Shown: positions 28,606 to 37,525 of the stretch, piece after piece
Position numbering within the stretch: the first letter of the stretch is position 1
Layout: each line of letters starts with the position of its first letter
Origin: Acidaminococcaceae bacterium
Lineage (GTDB): Bacteria; Bacillota; Negativicutes; Acidaminococcales; Acidaminococcaceae
Reading direction: 5' to 3'
Assembly: GCA_022484685.1 (NCBI GenBank)
Contig: JAKVKY010000007.1
Coordinates: 1 to 64,000, forward strand
DNA length: 64,000 bases
Translations under genes and position numbers: made by a program
Notes under the pieces: model-generated
Told to the model about the DNA's origin: nothing
Databases searched by the model: none
What the model saw: the letters and a program-made list of their open reading frames with translations, nothing else

Positions 28606-29136
28606 TCAATTGCAAGAAAAAATCTGTCTGGCAAACAAACAGGCGATTAAAACTGTAACCACCAGCTTGCCAATAAGAGCGATAAACTGGTTCCGCGCCG
28701 CCTTAAAAGCCAGGCTATAAGCATCCTGCGTATCCCTGGTACACCAATACTGGTAAATAAAAGCAGCTAAAAAAGCGCCGGCTGCTCCGCCAATCACGCT
28801 CCCCAGCACCGGTAAAAACAGGGTGCCGATACAGGTACCCACCAACGTACCGCCGCCTATAAAGGTAACTGCCAGCCAGGAAATATGTTCCCGCTTGATG
28901 CCCAGATACGAGATGCTGAAATCCCAGATCTCACCTAAAGCATAGAGCAGCACCATCAAGAGGACGGTCTGCATATTTAAATACCTTGGTTCATCCACCA
29001 GGATGTAACCCAGGTAACCTAAAAGCAACAAAGTATTGCCCGGCAGGTTAAAAATCGTTAACAGGATGGCTAAAAGGATGATGAAAAGCGCTAAAATATC
29101 TTCCAGCCAAAAAACTGAAGGAAAAGCTTGTTCCAT
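28606..29136 (-). CDS. DUF456 family membrane protein
   Basis: 176 aa, five hydrophobic segments. The pattern LFIILLAILLTIFNLPGNTLLLLGYLGYIL, then GEIWDF...YLGIKREHISWLAVTFIGGGTLVG and GSVIGGAAGAFLAAFIYQY (each shown in pieces) with small-residue glycine zippers fits DUF456, a family of unknown role. Start at 29136 (MEQAFPS) is chosen for GGAGG 6 nt upstream. Confidence 0.75.
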   Translation of the reverse strand: MEQAFPSVFWLEDILALFIILLAILLTIFNLPGNTLLLLGYLGYILVDEPRYLNMQTVLLMVLLYALGEIWDFSISYLGIKREHISWLAVTFIGGGTLVGTCIGTLFLPVLGSVIGGAAGAFLAAFIYQYWCTRDTQDAYSLAFKAARNQFIALIGKLVVTVLIACLFARQIFSCN

Positions 29137-29248
29137 ACAGAACCTCCGTACTAAAAAAGACACTTGCAAATTTTCTTCATTATAGCACAGGGACTGGGGC
29201 TAAACCTTGAAACTTGTGTGAACTTTCCTCTAAACAACTCTTTAGGAT

Positions 29249-29277
29249 TTGTGTTAGGGAAAAAGTAGTGCTAAAAT
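29249..29277 (+). promoter_or_regulatory. Promoter of the MscS gene group
   Basis: TTGTGT (29249-29254), 17-nt spacer, TAAAAT (29272-29277), 52 nt before the ATG. Confidence 0.7.
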
Positions 29278-29328
29278 AAATACTACATCTATTAGAAAAT
29301 TTATAGCACAAAGGACTGTGAAAAAATT

Positions 29329-30456
29329 ATGGCTGATTCAACCTTAGATATGCTTATGAACAGCTTCAGTAACTGGTACTCGGCTGTGGGTTTGTTTATC
29401 TTTATCCTCATCCTGCGCATCTTTTATAAATTCATTTCCCGTCACATCGCAACTTTTATCAATAACAAGTTTAATATTGATCTGGAAGAAGATACCCTGC
29501 TGGCTTTTGATAGACCCATCCAACTGCTGCTCCTGATCCTGGCTTTTTATCTGCTCTTAACCCTGTCCCCGGTAAAAGGCCTGGCCAATAATCCGCTGCT
29601 GGACCGTATCATCCGCAGTGCCGTCATCTTCAGCATGATCTGGGGTTTATATAATCTCTGTAACGCCAGTCACGGTATCTTTACCAAAATTCTGGCCCAG
29701 GCCGGTCTGGCTACCGACCAGGCTGTAGCAAACATCGTGGCCACCTTCCTGCATATCCTGGTCGTATGTCTGGGTTTTGTCATGATCGCCAAAGAGTGGA
29801 ACTATGATATTTCCGCCTTTATCGCCTCCCTGGGCATCGGCTCCCTGGCCATTGCCCTGGCGGCCAAAGATGCACTATCCAATGTGTTCGGCAGCCTGAC
29901 CATCTTATTAGATAAACCTTTCAAGGTTACGGACTGGATTAAGGCCAACGATATCGAAGGTACCGTAGAATCCATCTCGTTCCGCAGTACCTGCATCCGT
30001 ACCTTCGAACAAGAACTGGTCTACATTCCTAACTCGCTCTTAGCCAACGGACCTATCATCAATTATTCCCTGCGGGAAAAGCGTCGCATCACCTATAATT
30101 TTGGTTTGACCTACGGCACGACCATTGCCCAGATGCAGAACGTTGTGGGCAATATCCGGTCCTTCCTGAGCCAGGCACAGGGTATCGACAACACAGATTT
30201 TAACGTCAACTTTTACGATTTCGGCGACAGCGCCCTTTTCATCAGGATCGTATGTTATGCCAATAATCCGGAACAGAATGAGTACCTGGCCACCAAGGAA
30301 AATATCAACCTGGAGCTGATGCGCATCGTGGACCAAAACCATGTCAGCTGCGCCTTCCCCAGCACCAGCCTTTATTTTGAAAACGAACTTAAAACGCAGC
30401 CGGAAACTGTTAAATCTGCCAGCGGCAGTACCACAGACGCGGCTCCGTCTAAATAA
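29329..30456 (+). CDS. mscS: Small-conductance mechanosensitive channel (MscS family)
   Basis: 375 aa. Four hydrophobic N-terminal segments precede the pore-lining helix, whose Gly/Ala pattern is clear in ASLGIGSLAIALAAKDALSN (about residues 166-185), followed by the beta domain (DWIKANDIEGTVESISFRST) and the C-terminal alpha/beta cage. It opens on membrane tension to release osmolytes. The ribosome binding site is weak (AAAGGA about 13 nt upstream). Leads a plus-strand run with the flavoprotein, thioredoxin and TSUP genes. Confidence 0.9.
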   Translation: MADSTLDMLMNSFSNWYSAVGLFIFILILRIFYKFISRHIATFINNKFNIDLEEDTLLAFDRPIQLLLLILAFYLLLTLSPVKGLANNPLLDRIIRSAVIFSMIWGLYNLCNASHGIFTKILAQAGLATDQAVANIVATFLHILVVCLGFVMIAKEWNYDISAFIASLGIGSLAIALAAKDALSNVFGSLTILLDKPFKVTDWIKANDIEGTVESISFRSTCIRTFEQELVYIPNSLLANGPIINYSLREKRRITYNFGLTYGTTIAQMQNVVGNIRSFLSQAQGIDNTDFNVNFYDFGDSALFIRIVCYANNPEQNEYLATKENINLELMRIVDQNHVSCAFPSTSLYFENELKTQPETVKSASGSTTDAAPSK

Positions 30457-30483
30457 AACCTCAGTCCAAGAAGGAGAAACTTT

Positions 30484-31344
30484 ATGTTTGATGCTATCAT
30501 CATCGGTGCCGGTCCGGCCGGTTGTTCTGCCGCTTTGTATTTATGCCGCGGCAATGCCAGGGTTTTACTTTTAACCCACGGCGGCAGCAGCCTTCTACAG
30601 GCCCATACCCTGGAAAATTACTACGGTCTGACCTCTGTCAGCGGCAGCGAGCTGTACCAACAAGGCTTAAACCAGGTACGCCGTTTGGGCGCTACCGTTA
30701 AAGAAGAGGAAGTGCTCGACCTGAGCTATGATGGTAATTTTATACTGCAGACTAATGTGGCCGCTTATACCGGCAAAGCGCTGATCATGGCCACCGGTTC
30801 CGTGCGGGCCAGTCTGCCCCTGCCCGGTTTAAAAGAACTGGAAGGTAAGGGTGTAAGTTATTGCGCGGTCTGTGATGGTTTCTTCTTCCGCAAGAAAAAG
30901 GTAGCTGTCCTGGGTAACGGCGCTTTTGCTTTGCACGAAGCCGCCGTCCTGGAACCCCTGGCCGCTACCACTACTTTATTAACAGATGGCGCAGCCCTGC
31001 CGGCAGAAAGTAAACTGCCCGGCGTAGATAAAAAAATCACCGCCCTGGAAGGCACGGAACATTTAACCGGCGTACAGTTTGCTGACGGTTCCCGCCTGGA
31101 CGTGGACGGACTTTTCGTAGCCCTGGGTACGGCTGATACCAATGCCCTGGCCCGTAAACTGGGTCTGGTCCTGGAAAAAAATTATCTGGCTGTTGACCAG
31201 ACAATGCATACTAACATTCCCGGCGTTTTTGCCGCCGGCGATTGTATCGGCGGTTTAAATCAGGTAGCCACCGCCGTTGGTGAAGGTGCCATCGCAGGCA
31301 TGGAAGCGCTCAAGTTTATCCGTGCCCAGGCGCAACATAAATAA
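30484..31344 (+). CDS. Thioredoxin reductase-like flavoprotein lacking NADPH motifs
   Basis: 286 aa, shorter than the usual 305-320. FAD motif GAGPAGCSAALYL at residue 8, redox pair CAVC at 127-130 in the TrxR context SYCAVCDGFFF, second FAD motif GVFAAGDCIGG at 247-257. The NADPH site is altered: GNGAFA replaces the usual GxGxxA with Gly, Asp/Asn, and the HRRxxxR motif that grips the 2'-phosphate is absent (TLLTDGAALPAE instead). It may use NADH, ferredoxin or another donor, as known for ferredoxin-dependent flavin thioredoxin reductases of anaerobes. thioredoxin follows after 40 nt, so the pair is probably functional. Confidence 0.85.
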   Translation: MFDAIIIGAGPAGCSAALYLCRGNARVLLLTHGGSSLLQAHTLENYYGLTSVSGSELYQQGLNQVRRLGATVKEEEVLDLSYDGNFILQTNVAAYTGKALIMATGSVRASLPLPGLKELEGKGVSYCAVCDGFFFRKKKVAVLGNGAFALHEAAVLEPLAATTTLLTDGAALPAESKLPGVDKKITALEGTEHLTGVQFADGSRLDVDGLFVALGTADTNALARKLGLVLEKNYLAVDQTMHTNIPGVFAAGDCIGGLNQVATAVGEGAIAGMEALKFIRAQAQHK

Positions 31345-31384
31345 AAAGCAAACAGTTTTTTAGTGTATTTTGAAGGAGGATATT

Positions 31385-31693
31385 ATGAGCTTACAAGTTA
31401 CAGAAGCTACTTTCCAAGAAGAAGTATTAGCAGTACCTGGCCCTGTCCTGGTAGATTTCTGGGCGCCCTGGTGCGGACCCTGCCGTATGCTGGGACCGGT
31501 TATCGAAGAAGTAGCCGGTGAAGTTAAAGAGGCCAAGATTTGCAAGGTCAATGTAGATGATAATCCTGACCTGGCTGGCAAATATCAGATTAACGCTATC
31601 CCGGCCCTGATGGTTTTCAAAGGTGGTAAGGTCGTTGCTTCCGCCCTGGGCGTGCAAAGCAAAGCTACTATCCTGGAAATGTTAAAGAAATAA
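31385..31693 (+). CDS. trxA: Thioredoxin
   Basis: 102-aa disulfide reductase with active site WCGPC in VDFWAPWCGPCRMLGP (about residue 30) and the cis-Pro segment INAIPALMVFKGG. Start at 31385 rather than 31370 because AGGAGG lies 5 nt before it. Sits directly behind the thioredoxin reductase-like gene and ahead of an intrinsic terminator. Confidence 0.96.
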   Translation: MSLQVTEATFQEEVLAVPGPVLVDFWAPWCGPCRMLGPVIEEVAGEVKEAKICKVNVDDNPDLAGKYQINAIPALMVFKGGKVVASALGVQSKATILEMLKK

Positions 31694-31703
31694 GTTAGCA
31701 GCG

Positions 31704-31738
31704 CAGGGCTTGCCGGTTGGTAGGCCCTGTCTTTGTTT
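31704..31738 (+). terminator. Terminator after trxA
   Basis: 11-bp stem (CAGGGCTTGCC/GGTAGGCCCTG, two G-T pairs), loop GGTT, then TCTTTGTTT. Confidence 0.85.
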
Positions 31739-31774
31739 AACGTTAAGTTTGTGGATAAGTTGAGGTAGGAACGT

Positions 31775-32527
31775 ATGGAAGCGTATCTGATTGTTTGCCC
31801 GTTATTATTCCTGGCTGGTTTCGTGGATTCCATTGCCGGCGGCGGCGGTTTGATTTCCCTGCCGGCCTATTTGCTGGCCGGCCTGCCGCCCCATCTGGCC
31901 CTGGGTACCAATAAATTCAGTTCCGCCCTGGGGACCACCATCTCCACCGCCCGCTTTGCCTTAAACGGCTTCATCCCCGTACGGCCGGCGCTGTTATGCG
32001 TGGTGCTGGCTTTCATCGGTTCTACGATTGGTTCCCATCTGGCCCTTCTGGTCAGTGAAAACGTGGTCAAAGATTTGATGATCGTCGTCCTGCCCATCGT
32101 TGCTTTTTACGTGCTGCGCAACAAAAAGCTGAGCAGTGATGAAGGCATGGTGGAAAGAATTCCTGATAAACTGGCTTTGATCATCACCGGTGCAGCAGCG
32201 CTGTTTATCGGCTGCTACGATGGTTTTTACGGTCCCGGTACGGGAACCTTCCTGCTTCTGATCCTGACCGGCGCTGCCAAACTGGGTTTGCGTACCTCGG
32301 CCGGTTTAACCAAAGCCACCAACCTGACTTCCAACCTGGCCGCACTCTTAACCTTCGTGCTGAACGCCAAAGTTTATTATCCCCTGGCTATCGCCGGGGC
32401 CATCTTTAACATCCTGGGCAATTATTTCGGTTCCGGTATGGTCATGAGTAATGCTAAACGGGTCGTAAAACCTATCATCTTTATCGTCCTGGCCTTACTC
32501 TTTATCAAGATTTTATGGCAGGGCTGA
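31775..32527 (+). CDS. TSUP (TauE/SafE) family permease
   Basis: 250 aa with about eight membrane helices. The family signature GFVDSIAGGGGLISLPAYLLAG is at residues 14-35 and repeats in GCYDGFYGPGTGTFLLLIL and the GLRTSAGLTKATNL segment. Family members move sulfite, sulfonates or other organic anions, commonly as exporters. Placed behind trxA but after its terminator, with no clear promoter in the 80-nt gap; the substrate is unknown. Confidence 0.9.
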   Translation: MEAYLIVCPLLFLAGFVDSIAGGGGLISLPAYLLAGLPPHLALGTNKFSSALGTTISTARFALNGFIPVRPALLCVVLAFIGSTIGSHLALLVSENVVKDLMIVVLPIVAFYVLRNKKLSSDEGMVERIPDKLALIITGAAALFIGCYDGFYGPGTGTFLLLILTGAAKLGLRTSAGLTKATNLTSNLAALLTFVLNAKVYYPLAIAGAIFNILGNYFGSGMVMSNAKRVVKPIIFIVLALLFIKILWQG

Positions 32528-32561
32528 GTATCTTGTACCCGGTTCTGTATAACAAAATTGC

Positions 32562-32612
32562 CAATAAAAAACTGTGTTCTCCCATTACTTCGGAGAACAC
32601 AGTTTTTATTTT
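32562..32612. terminator. Bidirectional terminator, TSUP gene / hydrolase gene
   Basis: Near-perfect 16-bp stem AAAAACTGTGTTCTCC/GGAGAACACAGTTTTT with A- and T-tracts on either side, between convergent genes. Confidence 0.95.
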
Positions 32613-32640
32613 ATTTCTCAGCTGAATGTTTACTTGGAAC

Positions 32641-33549
32641 TTATACTTTCGCTTCCTGCTGCAAAAATGCCAGCACCTGGTTATTGATCAGTCCCGCCTG
32701 GACCATGGTTAAATCGTGGCCGGCACCGGGAAGCAAACTGGTTTGTACTTGCGGCGCCACCCGGTGCAAACGGTCCAGGGCCTGGCCGGGGTCATATAAT
32801 TTTTCATGCTCGCCGACCAAAAATAACGTAGGCGGTTGCAGTCCCGCCCATTCCTTGTCGGACAAGACCGTGGGGTACACAAAGAAACGCTGCCGTACAC
32901 ACTGATGCCCCATGTACAGGCAATTACCAAAATCGTTGATATCCATAAGGCAACTTTCCGGATGCGCCACCCCATCGGCAAAGAGCCAGTGAAATAACTC
33001 CGAGGAAGCCTGCCCGCCCAGTATGCCTGCCAGAGCTGAACGCCGCAAGAAAGACCAGTGCATCCTGAGAACCGCTGCTCCCGGAGCAATCAGTACCAGT
33101 TTCCGCAAGCGCTCCGGCCTGGCCACACCGTACATGGCTGCCAGCCAGCCGCCGTAACTCATGCCCAGCAGGTTAAAAGGCTGTGTTAAACCTAGCTGGT
33201 TAAAATAATCATCCAGCCACTCCAAGAACTGACTTGACTTCCAGATTACCCGGCTGTCCCGGCTTAAGCCGTAATCATTAAGCAAATCTACCGCATAAAC
33301 CCGGTAGGACTTAGACCAGGCAGCCACATTAGGCGCCCACATCAGCGACGTGGCATTAATACCCGGCAAGAGCACCAGGGCCGGTGCTCCCTTAGGACCG
33401 CTGACCCTGGCATAAGTAGGTCCGCAGCAAGTCTTAATAAAAATATTTTCGTACGGCACCGGCCACAGCTTGGCCGCCGTCGCCGTGTAATAAGCCACAT
33501 ATTCCTGCTCTGCTGCCGCTGATTTAAAAGGATAATAACTGGTTTGCAT
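32641..33549 (-). CDS. Alpha/beta-fold hydrolase
   Basis: 302 aa, cytoplasmic. Nucleophile elbow GMSYGG (about residue 128) and a late His in GAGHDLTM (about residue 278) fit the catalytic triad; GPKGAPALVLLPGINATS carries the oxyanion-hole strand. Closest by eye to the carboxylesterase/YtxM-like hydrolases; substrate unknown. It has no close operon partner: it converges on the TSUP gene and lies 21 nt after the hybrid kinase, so it may be cotranscribed with the kinase. Confidence 0.82.
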   Translation of the reverse strand: MQTSYYPFKSAAAEQEYVAYYTATAAKLWPVPYENIFIKTCCGPTYARVSGPKGAPALVLLPGINATSLMWAPNVAAWSKSYRVYAVDLLNDYGLSRDSRVIWKSSQFLEWLDDYFNQLGLTQPFNLLGMSYGGWLAAMYGVARPERLRKLVLIAPGAAVLRMHWSFLRRSALAGILGGQASSELFHWLFADGVAHPESCLMDINDFGNCLYMGHQCVRQRFFVYPTVLSDKEWAGLQPPTLFLVGEHEKLYDPGQALDRLHRVAPQVQTSLLPGAGHDLTMVQAGLINNQVLAFLQQEAKV

Positions 33550-33570
33550 CTCAACTAGTCGCCTCTCCGG

Positions 33571-36500
33571 TTAAACTTTAACCTTGTACTTACTCATCAA
33601 ATCTTCCAGCACCTGATACAACTTGTCCGGCTCGATAGGCTTGGACAGATGAGCGTTCATCCCTGCCGCTAAAGACATGTTCACATCTTCTTCGAAAGCA
33701 TTAGCCGTCATGGCAATGATAGGTATCCGCTTACTGCTGGCCTTGCGCATCGCACGAATGGCTCTGGTTGCTTCCAGCCCATCCATGACCGGCATCCGCA
33801 CATCCATCAGGATAGCATCAAAATAACCTAAGGGCGCCGCGGCAAAAGCTTCCACCGCCTCGGCACCGTTAGCTGCCGTTTCCACGGTACAGTTTTTCAT
33901 GACCAGGATGCTTTGGGCAATTTCGGCGTTAATCATATTATCTTCCACTAACAGGATCCTCTTACCGACAAAATCAAAGGTATGAGGCTGAGCAGCCGTT
34001 GGCAAAACTCCCTTCTTCTGGTGCAGCACTTTCGTAAAGACTTCCTGCACAGCAGAAGCAAAAACCGGTTTCTTCATAAACATATCCACGCCGGCTTCCC
34101 GGGCTTCCTGTTCAATATTGGCCCAGTCATACGCGGTCATGATGATAATGGTAACCTCCGGCCCCACAATCTTTCTGAGAGCGCGCGCCGTTTCCACCCC
34201 GTCCATGTCCGGCATCTTTAAGTCCAGCAGGATAAGGTCATAATCGCGCCGCAGCCTGCGTTGTTCCGTTACTTTGTTCACGGCCGCCGCACCGGAATCC
34301 ACCCACTCCGCTTTAAGTCCTGCTTCCCGCAGCACAATCTGGGTATGCCGGCACACGATGACATCATCATCCACGATCAGGGTAAACAAAGGTTGCTGCA
34401 GCTTAGCCCGTTCTGAGCGGTGCTGCAAAGTTTCTTTCGTCAAACCTACATGTACTTCCACGGTAAAATCTGTCCCGACATTTTTGATGGAATGGACTTT
34501 GATATCACCGCCCATAAGACCCACCAGGTTCTTAGAAATAGCCAGTCCCAACCCAGAACCGCCGTAGGATGTAGTGCGTCCCGGATCTTCCTGGGTAAAA
34601 GGCTGGAACAATTTGGGTAAAAAGTCCTCATCAATCCCGATGCCGGTATCCGAAATCTCAAAGCGCAGCTTAGCCTTGCCCTTTTGCTGCTCCACCTGCT
34701 CAATCATAAAATGAATCTTGCCGCCCCTGGGCGTAAACTTTACCGCATTACCAAGGATATTGACCAGTATCTGCTGTAATTTCGTTGCATCACCTACATA
34801 GGCCGGCTCCGTATAACTTTTCAGCACACATTCATATTCCAGGTCATTATCCAGGCATTGCTGATACAAGATAGTATTAATACCGTTAATCAGTTCTTCA
34901 AAATTAAAAGTCTCCTGGCGTAACAACATCCGGCCGCTTTCAATCCTGCTCATATCCAGGATATCATTGATCAGGCTCAAAAGGAAGCGGGCGCTGATAC
35001 CAATTTTTTGCAGATGGTCTACCATGGATGTCGATAAGGATTTTTCCTGTAAGGCGATGGCATCCAGACCGATGATGGCGTTCATGGGCGTACGAATCTC
35101 GTGGCTCATCCGGGACAGGAATTCTGTCTTCGCCACCGAGGCCTGCTCCGCCGCAATAAGGGCATCGCTAAGTTTTTCCCGTTGCTCCCGTTCCTGCTCT
35201 ACGATTCCCGTGACATCGCTGACCACGAACACGATCACATCCCGGTGTTCATCCAGATAAAAGGCAATACTCTTCATCTTCCGGAAAGGTTTGCCCGGCA
35301 AATTTTCCACCCGTTCGTCGTTAGTAAAATAAGCCGTGTACTCGCCCTGTTTTTCCAGGACGGCCTTGATCGTATCCATAGCATAATCCTGCCGGGCAGT
35401 TTCTTGCGTAGACGGAACTACGCGTTTCAGAGCGTCTTCCAAAGCTTCCTCATAAGACACGCCGTTATAAGATGCCATCCTGGCATCTCCTGTACTTTTC
35501 ACGTACAAGGTCCGGGACTGCAAATCATAGAAAGACAAGGTTACATAATTCCGCTCAATCAGTTTCCGGAAGATGCGTTCCTGCATCACGCTATCATTAA
35601 TGTCCTGCGTATAGTAAAAAGCAATATAATCCTGGCTCTCCGGATCTTTTAAAACCTCCACCGAAGTCTGTACCCAGCGCACCAGATTGCCTCTCCGCCG
35701 GCGATATTTAATCTCTGCCTTATAATTTCCATGTTTACTTAACGCATCCCGGACAGCCGCACCGCTGCAGGTCTTGATAAACAGTTCCTGTTCCTTCTGG
35801 TCCGGAATCATGTTGGCAGCGTGCAGCAGGATTCTCCTGGTCTCCGCCTTGGTGCTTGTTAGGGCAGGTGAAATCCGCAGGGATCTCTTCACCAGTTCTT
35901 CCGGTAAATCTTCATCCAGCACACTCTTATCCGTAGTATTAAAATAAGGTTCCGAATTCTTGGTCAGGTTAAAAGAAAAGGCCTCGAAAATCTTGCCTTC
36001 CAAAGTTTTCTGGCGCACCCGCTCCTTCCTGATCTGCTCGGAAGCTTCCATCTCCCTGGTAACGTTCACGGAATAACCCTGGGCCTTAACCGTCTTTCCC
36101 TGGGGATTACGCAAGGCTTTCAGCCTGATATGTTCCCAGGACCAGTTGCCCTTATAAGCCAGCCGTACCTTACATTCCGCTGCGGCAGCCCCGTTCTCAA
36201 TCTGATTTAGCATCTCCCGGTAAGCCTTCGCATCCGTTGCATTGGCACGAGTATACTGCAAAAAATCCTCTGGAAAATTATTCCAGATTTGCGGTAACTC
36301 ATGAAGCCGGTCGCTGTTAAGGTAAATCTCGCCCCGGTGCTGACCCGGGAAATACGTGAAAAACTGAATATCTGAATTACTGATAACTTCGCGCAGCGTA
36401 TCCCGACTCTCCTGCAATTTTTCTTCAGCGCTCATCTGCTCATCCATGTTGCTGACCGTGGCATAGTAATACTGCCGTCCCTCAGCCACATATGCCTTGC

Positions 36501-37224
36501 AAAAGTGCAGCTGAATCCAGTGTACCGTCCCTGCCGCATCTACAAAACGATAACTAACCGTGTCTGCCGATTTACCTTCTCCATGACCCGCAAAAATCTT
36601 AGCTACTGCCGCCTGATCCTCAGGGTAAATCATGGGAAAAACATCGGCGCCTAAGATAGCACCCGTTTGTTCCGGACTAATACGATGCGCTGCAAACCAG
36701 CCGTCATTGGCGTAATCCAGAAAGAACTTTTCTCCTTCTTCATGGAGGATGCCGATGCCGCCGGGAATATGCTTAATCAACTCCACATACTTTTGGGCTT
36801 CTGCCGCGGTAGCTTCCAGAACTTTCTCCCTGGTTATATCCCTGCTGATACCATACAGTCCCACTATTTGCTGCTGCTCATCAAATAAGGGATATTTCCA
36901 GGTCTTAGTCCAACGCGGGACACCATGTAAAGGCGGCAAGGTTTCCACCATCCCGATGATGGCCTGACCACTCTCCAGCACCTGCCGGTCATCGCGCTGA
37001 TATTTTAGCGCCAGTTCCTGCGGGAATATTTCCTTATCGGTCCTGCCCACCATGGCGCTCGCCGCCGCAACTCCAGCCATCCTGGCTACATGTTCGGAAA
37101 CAGCCAGGTATACCAGTTCCCTGTTCTTCACGAAGACATAGTCTTCGCTTTTTAAAAGGATCTGCAGCAACGCGTTATGTAGAATCTTTTTTCCCCGTAG
37201 CCCTGCTTTGTCCTGTGTGGTCAT
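33571..37224 (-). CDS. Soluble hybrid sensor histidine kinase with PAS domains and two receiver domains
   Basis: 1217 aa, no membrane segment or signal peptide. About 690 N-terminal residues hold at least three PAS-like modules (first: DYVFVKNRELVYLAVS to KTWKYPLFDEQQQIVGLYGISRDIT). Then HisKA with the phospho-acceptor in FLSRMSHEIRTPMNAI (His near 707), HATPase_c with N, G1 and G2 boxes (NILGNAVKFTP, DTGIGI, GGSGLGLAIS), receiver 1 (LILLDLKMPDMDG, Asp near 1000) and receiver 2 (DAILMDVRMPVMDG, Asp near 1136). No HPt domain and no separate regulator gene nearby, so the output path is not visible. Cytoplasmic or redox/ligand sensing is inferred from the absence of membrane helices. Confidence 0.92.
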   Translation of the reverse strand: MTTQDKAGLRGKKILHNALLQILLKSEDYVFVKNRELVYLAVSEHVARMAGVAAASAMVGRTDKEIFPQELALKYQRDDRQVLESGQAIIGMVETLPPLHGVPRWTKTWKYPLFDEQQQIVGLYGISRDITREKVLEATAAEAQKYVELIKHIPGGIGILHEEGEKFFLDYANDGWFAAHRISPEQTGAILGADVFPMIYPEDQAAVAKIFAGHGEGKSADTVSYRFVDAAGTVHWIQLHFCKAYVAEGRQYYYATVSNMDEQMSAEEKLQESRDTLREVISNSDIQFFTYFPGQHRGEIYLNSDRLHELPQIWNNFPEDFLQYTRANATDAKAYREMLNQIENGAAAAECKVRLAYKGNWSWEHIRLKALRNPQGKTVKAQGYSVNVTREMEASEQIRKERVRQKTLEGKIFEAFSFNLTKNSEPYFNTTDKSVLDEDLPEELVKRSLRISPALTSTKAETRRILLHAANMIPDQKEQELFIKTCSGAAVRDALSKHGNYKAEIKYRRRRGNLVRWVQTSVEVLKDPESQDYIAFYYTQDINDSVMQERIFRKLIERNYVTLSFYDLQSRTLYVKSTGDARMASYNGVSYEEALEDALKRVVPSTQETARQDYAMDTIKAVLEKQGEYTAYFTNDERVENLPGKPFRKMKSIAFYLDEHRDVIVFVVSDVTGIVEQEREQREKLSDALIAAEQASVAKTEFLSRMSHEIRTPMNAIIGLDAIALQEKSLSTSMVDHLQKIGISARFLLSLINDILDMSRIESGRMLLRQETFNFEELINGINTILYQQCLDNDLEYECVLKSYTEPAYVGDATKLQQILVNILGNAVKFTPRGGKIHFMIEQVEQQKGKAKLRFEISDTGIGIDEDFLPKLFQPFTQEDPGRTTSYGGSGLGLAISKNLVGLMGGDIKVHSIKNVGTDFTVEVHVGLTKETLQHRSERAKLQQPLFTLIVDDDVIVCRHTQIVLREAGLKAEWVDSGAAAVNKVTEQRRLRRDYDLILLDLKMPDMDGVETARALRKIVGPEVTIIIMTAYDWANIEQEAREAGVDMFMKKPVFASAVQEVFTKVLHQKKGVLPTAAQPHTFDFVGKRILLVEDNMINAEIAQSILVMKNCTVETAANGAEAVEAFAAAPLGYFDAILMDVRMPVMDGLEATRAIRAMRKASSKRIPIIAMTANAFEEDVNMSLAAGMNAHLSKPIEPDKLYQVLEDLMSKYKVKV

Positions 37225-37480
37225 TTTGCAACCACCTTTCCTTATCCTTATCTTTTTCTAAAATTTTTCCTGACAGCAGATGTAACTGCCATTAATCAAT
37301 ATTTTGTAATAATTATAACTTATTTTAAAGGTAACAACAAGATATCAAGGGATAATTCTTAGGATTACGCCGCTTTTCTGATATTTTGCATTCAAATACA
37401 GCGCTTTTAGGCGCGTCATAGATGTATGTTAACTTACAGGTTCGATTGTTGCGATATGGTTGCTAAACCCAGAGTAGCAG
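37225..37480. other. Intergenic region between hybrid kinase and CoA-transferase
   Basis: AT-rich for the first 110 nt, holding the kinase promoter (37312-37340). The remaining part up to the CoA-transferase terminator shows no convincing gene; a 66-codon plus-strand frame from 37426 runs into the terminator and the CoA-transferase and lacks a ribosome binding site. Confidence 0.6.
37312..37340 (-). promoter_or_regulatory. Promoter of the hybrid kinase
   Basis: Minus strand TTGTTG (37335-37340), 17-nt spacer, TATAAT (37312-37317), about 90 nt before the start codon. Confidence 0.7.
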
Positions 37481-37513
37481 CAAAAAGGCTTCCAGAAGTA
37501 TTTCTGGAAGCCT
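37481..37513 (-). terminator. Terminator after the CoA-transferase
   Basis: Perfect 12-bp stem AGGCTTCCAGAA/TTCTGGAAGCCT with loop ATAC and TTTTTG behind it on the minus strand. Confidence 0.95.
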
Positions 37514-37525
37514 GTGACCCAATTT

